This document shows, one piece after another, positions 5,260 to 5,968 of a stretch of 5,968 nt of DNA. Below the pieces are notes generated by a model. That model was not told where the DNA came from. It searched no databases and saw only the letters and a list, made by a program, of their open reading frames with translations. Each line of letters starts with the position of its first letter. Positions within the stretch are counted from its first letter, which is position 1. The translations under genes were made by a program, and so were the position numbers. The stretch is from Oscillospiraceae bacterium (GTDB lineage: Bacteria; Bacillota; Clostridia; Oscillospirales; Ruminococcaceae): contig JAFUQL010000162.1 of assembly GCA_017472375.1 (NCBI GenBank), forward strand, positions 1 to 5,968. The letters are read 5' to 3'.

Positions 5260-5968
5260 ATGACACATATCATGATCACCAGCACCAGCAGCACAGAGGC
5301 AAAGTCTCTGTACTATCTGCTGCAGCGTGCCGGGCTGGGCGCCGTGGAGCTGAGCGTGAGCAGCGGCGAACAGGCGGTGCGCGCGGCCGTGCAGGCTGGC
5401 GCGAATGTGGTGCTTGCGGAAGCGGCGGCCCTGGGTGCGTCTCTGAGTCAGTCCATTGAGGAACTGCACAGGGAGATCCCCGGCTGCCAGCTCATCCTGT
5501 ATTTTGACAGCGCCATGCAGATGGAGGAGGCCCGCCAGCTGAAGCAGCAGCATGTGGAGCTGCAGCTGCGGCCCCTGCACAAGGCGCAGATCCAGCGGGC
5601 GGTGAGCCGCGCGCTGGACCGTGTGGGCAGCGGCCCCATGCAGCTGCGCACCGAGCAGGTGCTGACCATGCTGAGCCAGAATATGCTGGACAGCCTGCTG
5701 AAGGGCAGCACCGGGGAGGCGGGCGAGTACCTGCACGCCCTTGGGGTGACCGGGAACAGCAGCGGCGCGGTGTATATGGGCCGGCTGTCTGCTGTGCTGG
5801 AAAAGAACCGCGCCGAGCAGCTGGCAGCCGAGTTGCGCCGCCGCCTGATGAACCAGGGCTGCAAGGCGGTGCTGCGGGTGAGCGGCTCCACCCTGACGGC
5901 GGTGGGCTTTGCCGATGCAAGCCGGCAGCCCGCGCTGATGGGCGGGCTGGAGACCGCGCTGAAGCGCT
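5260..5968 (+). CDS. Response-regulator-like protein with degenerate receiver domain, 3' partial
   Basis: 236 residues are visible before the window ends with the frame still open. Residues 1-121 follow the receiver pattern (IMITSTSSTEAKSLYYLLQR, ANVVLAEA, CQLILYFDS, LQLRPLHKAQIQRAVSRALDR), but every key residue is changed. The acidic pair is S8/T9, the phosphoacceptor Asp is E54, the Thr/Ser is Y81 and the Lys is R104. Residues 129-236 resemble the regulatory middle segment of YesN-type AraC response regulators (LSQNMLDSLLKG..., then a possible alpha/beta domain). A C-terminal AraC-type HTH is therefore expected beyond the window, but this is inference. The ATG at 5260 is fixed by an in-frame TAA at 5251-5253; AAAGAGG lies 13 nt upstream, a rather long spacer. 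Codons are CTG/GTG-rich like the other real genes. Other options are a PucR-like or stand-alone signalling protein. Confidence 0.8.
   Translation, partial: MTHIMITSTSSTEAKSLYYLLQRAGLGAVELSVSSGEQAVRAAVQAGANVVLAEAAALGASLSQSIEELHREIPGCQLILYFDSAMQMEEARQLKQQHVELQLRPLHKAQIQRAVSRALDRVGSGPMQLRTEQVLTMLSQNMLDSLLKGSTGEAGEYLHALGVTGNSSGAVYMGRLSAVLEKNRAEQLAAELRRRLMNQGCKAVLRVSGSTLTAVGFADASRQPALMGGLETALKR

Overview
The window looks like a chromosomal segment of a GC-rich, Gram-positive Firmicute, most plausibly a gut Oscillospiraceae/Ruminococcaceae-type clostridium (Faecalibacterium, Gemmiger or Subdoligranulum-like). The grounds are strong AGGAGG-type ribosome binding sites, intrinsic terminators with T tracts, a LytTR regulator, a GH25 lysozyme with a Pro/Thr/Glu linker, and coding regions dominated by CTG, GTG, ACC and GCC codons. 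The taxon is an inference from style; no rRNA or marker gene is present.

Layout, left to right. (1) Positions 1-1317 (+): the 3' part of a surface or secreted GH25 muramidase. It has a long TPE-repeat linker, a cell-wall-binding-like repeat and a C-terminal catalytic domain, and ends in an intrinsic terminator. (2) Positions 1435-2199 (-), convergent with the lysozyme and with its own terminator: a LytTR transcriptional regulator whose receiver domain has lost the phosphorylation residues. It is driven by a clear TTGACA-N17-TAAACT promoter whose -35 lies in a direct repeat. (3) Positions 2457-3479 (-): a family 2 glycosyltransferase with a TTG start, its own terminator and a hairpin-rich leader. 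(4) Positions 3801-4451 (+), divergent from it: a small monotopic phosphoglycosyl transferase (Bac_transf family), the usual initiating enzyme of exopolysaccharide or glycoconjugate synthesis. (5) Positions 4555-4968 (+): an ORF with good promoter, RBS and signal peptide, but a mature part whose codon use breaks sharply from the rest of the window. It may be a decayed or chimeric gene. (6) Positions 4969-5259: a structured non-coding leader. (7) Positions 5260-5968 (+, cut by the window end): a response-regulator-like protein with a second degenerate receiver domain.

Functionally this is a cell-envelope neighbourhood. The phosphoglycosyl transferase would load a sugar phosphate onto undecaprenyl phosphate and the GT2 enzyme could extend it. 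The GH25 enzyme cuts peptidoglycan. Two regulators with phosphorylation-dead receivers flank these genes; whether they control them is not shown by the sequence. I found no CRISPR array, transposase, tRNA or rRNA gene. The most notable point is the pair of receivers that independently lost the acidic pair, the acceptor Asp, the Thr/Ser and the Lys (the last to Arg in both).
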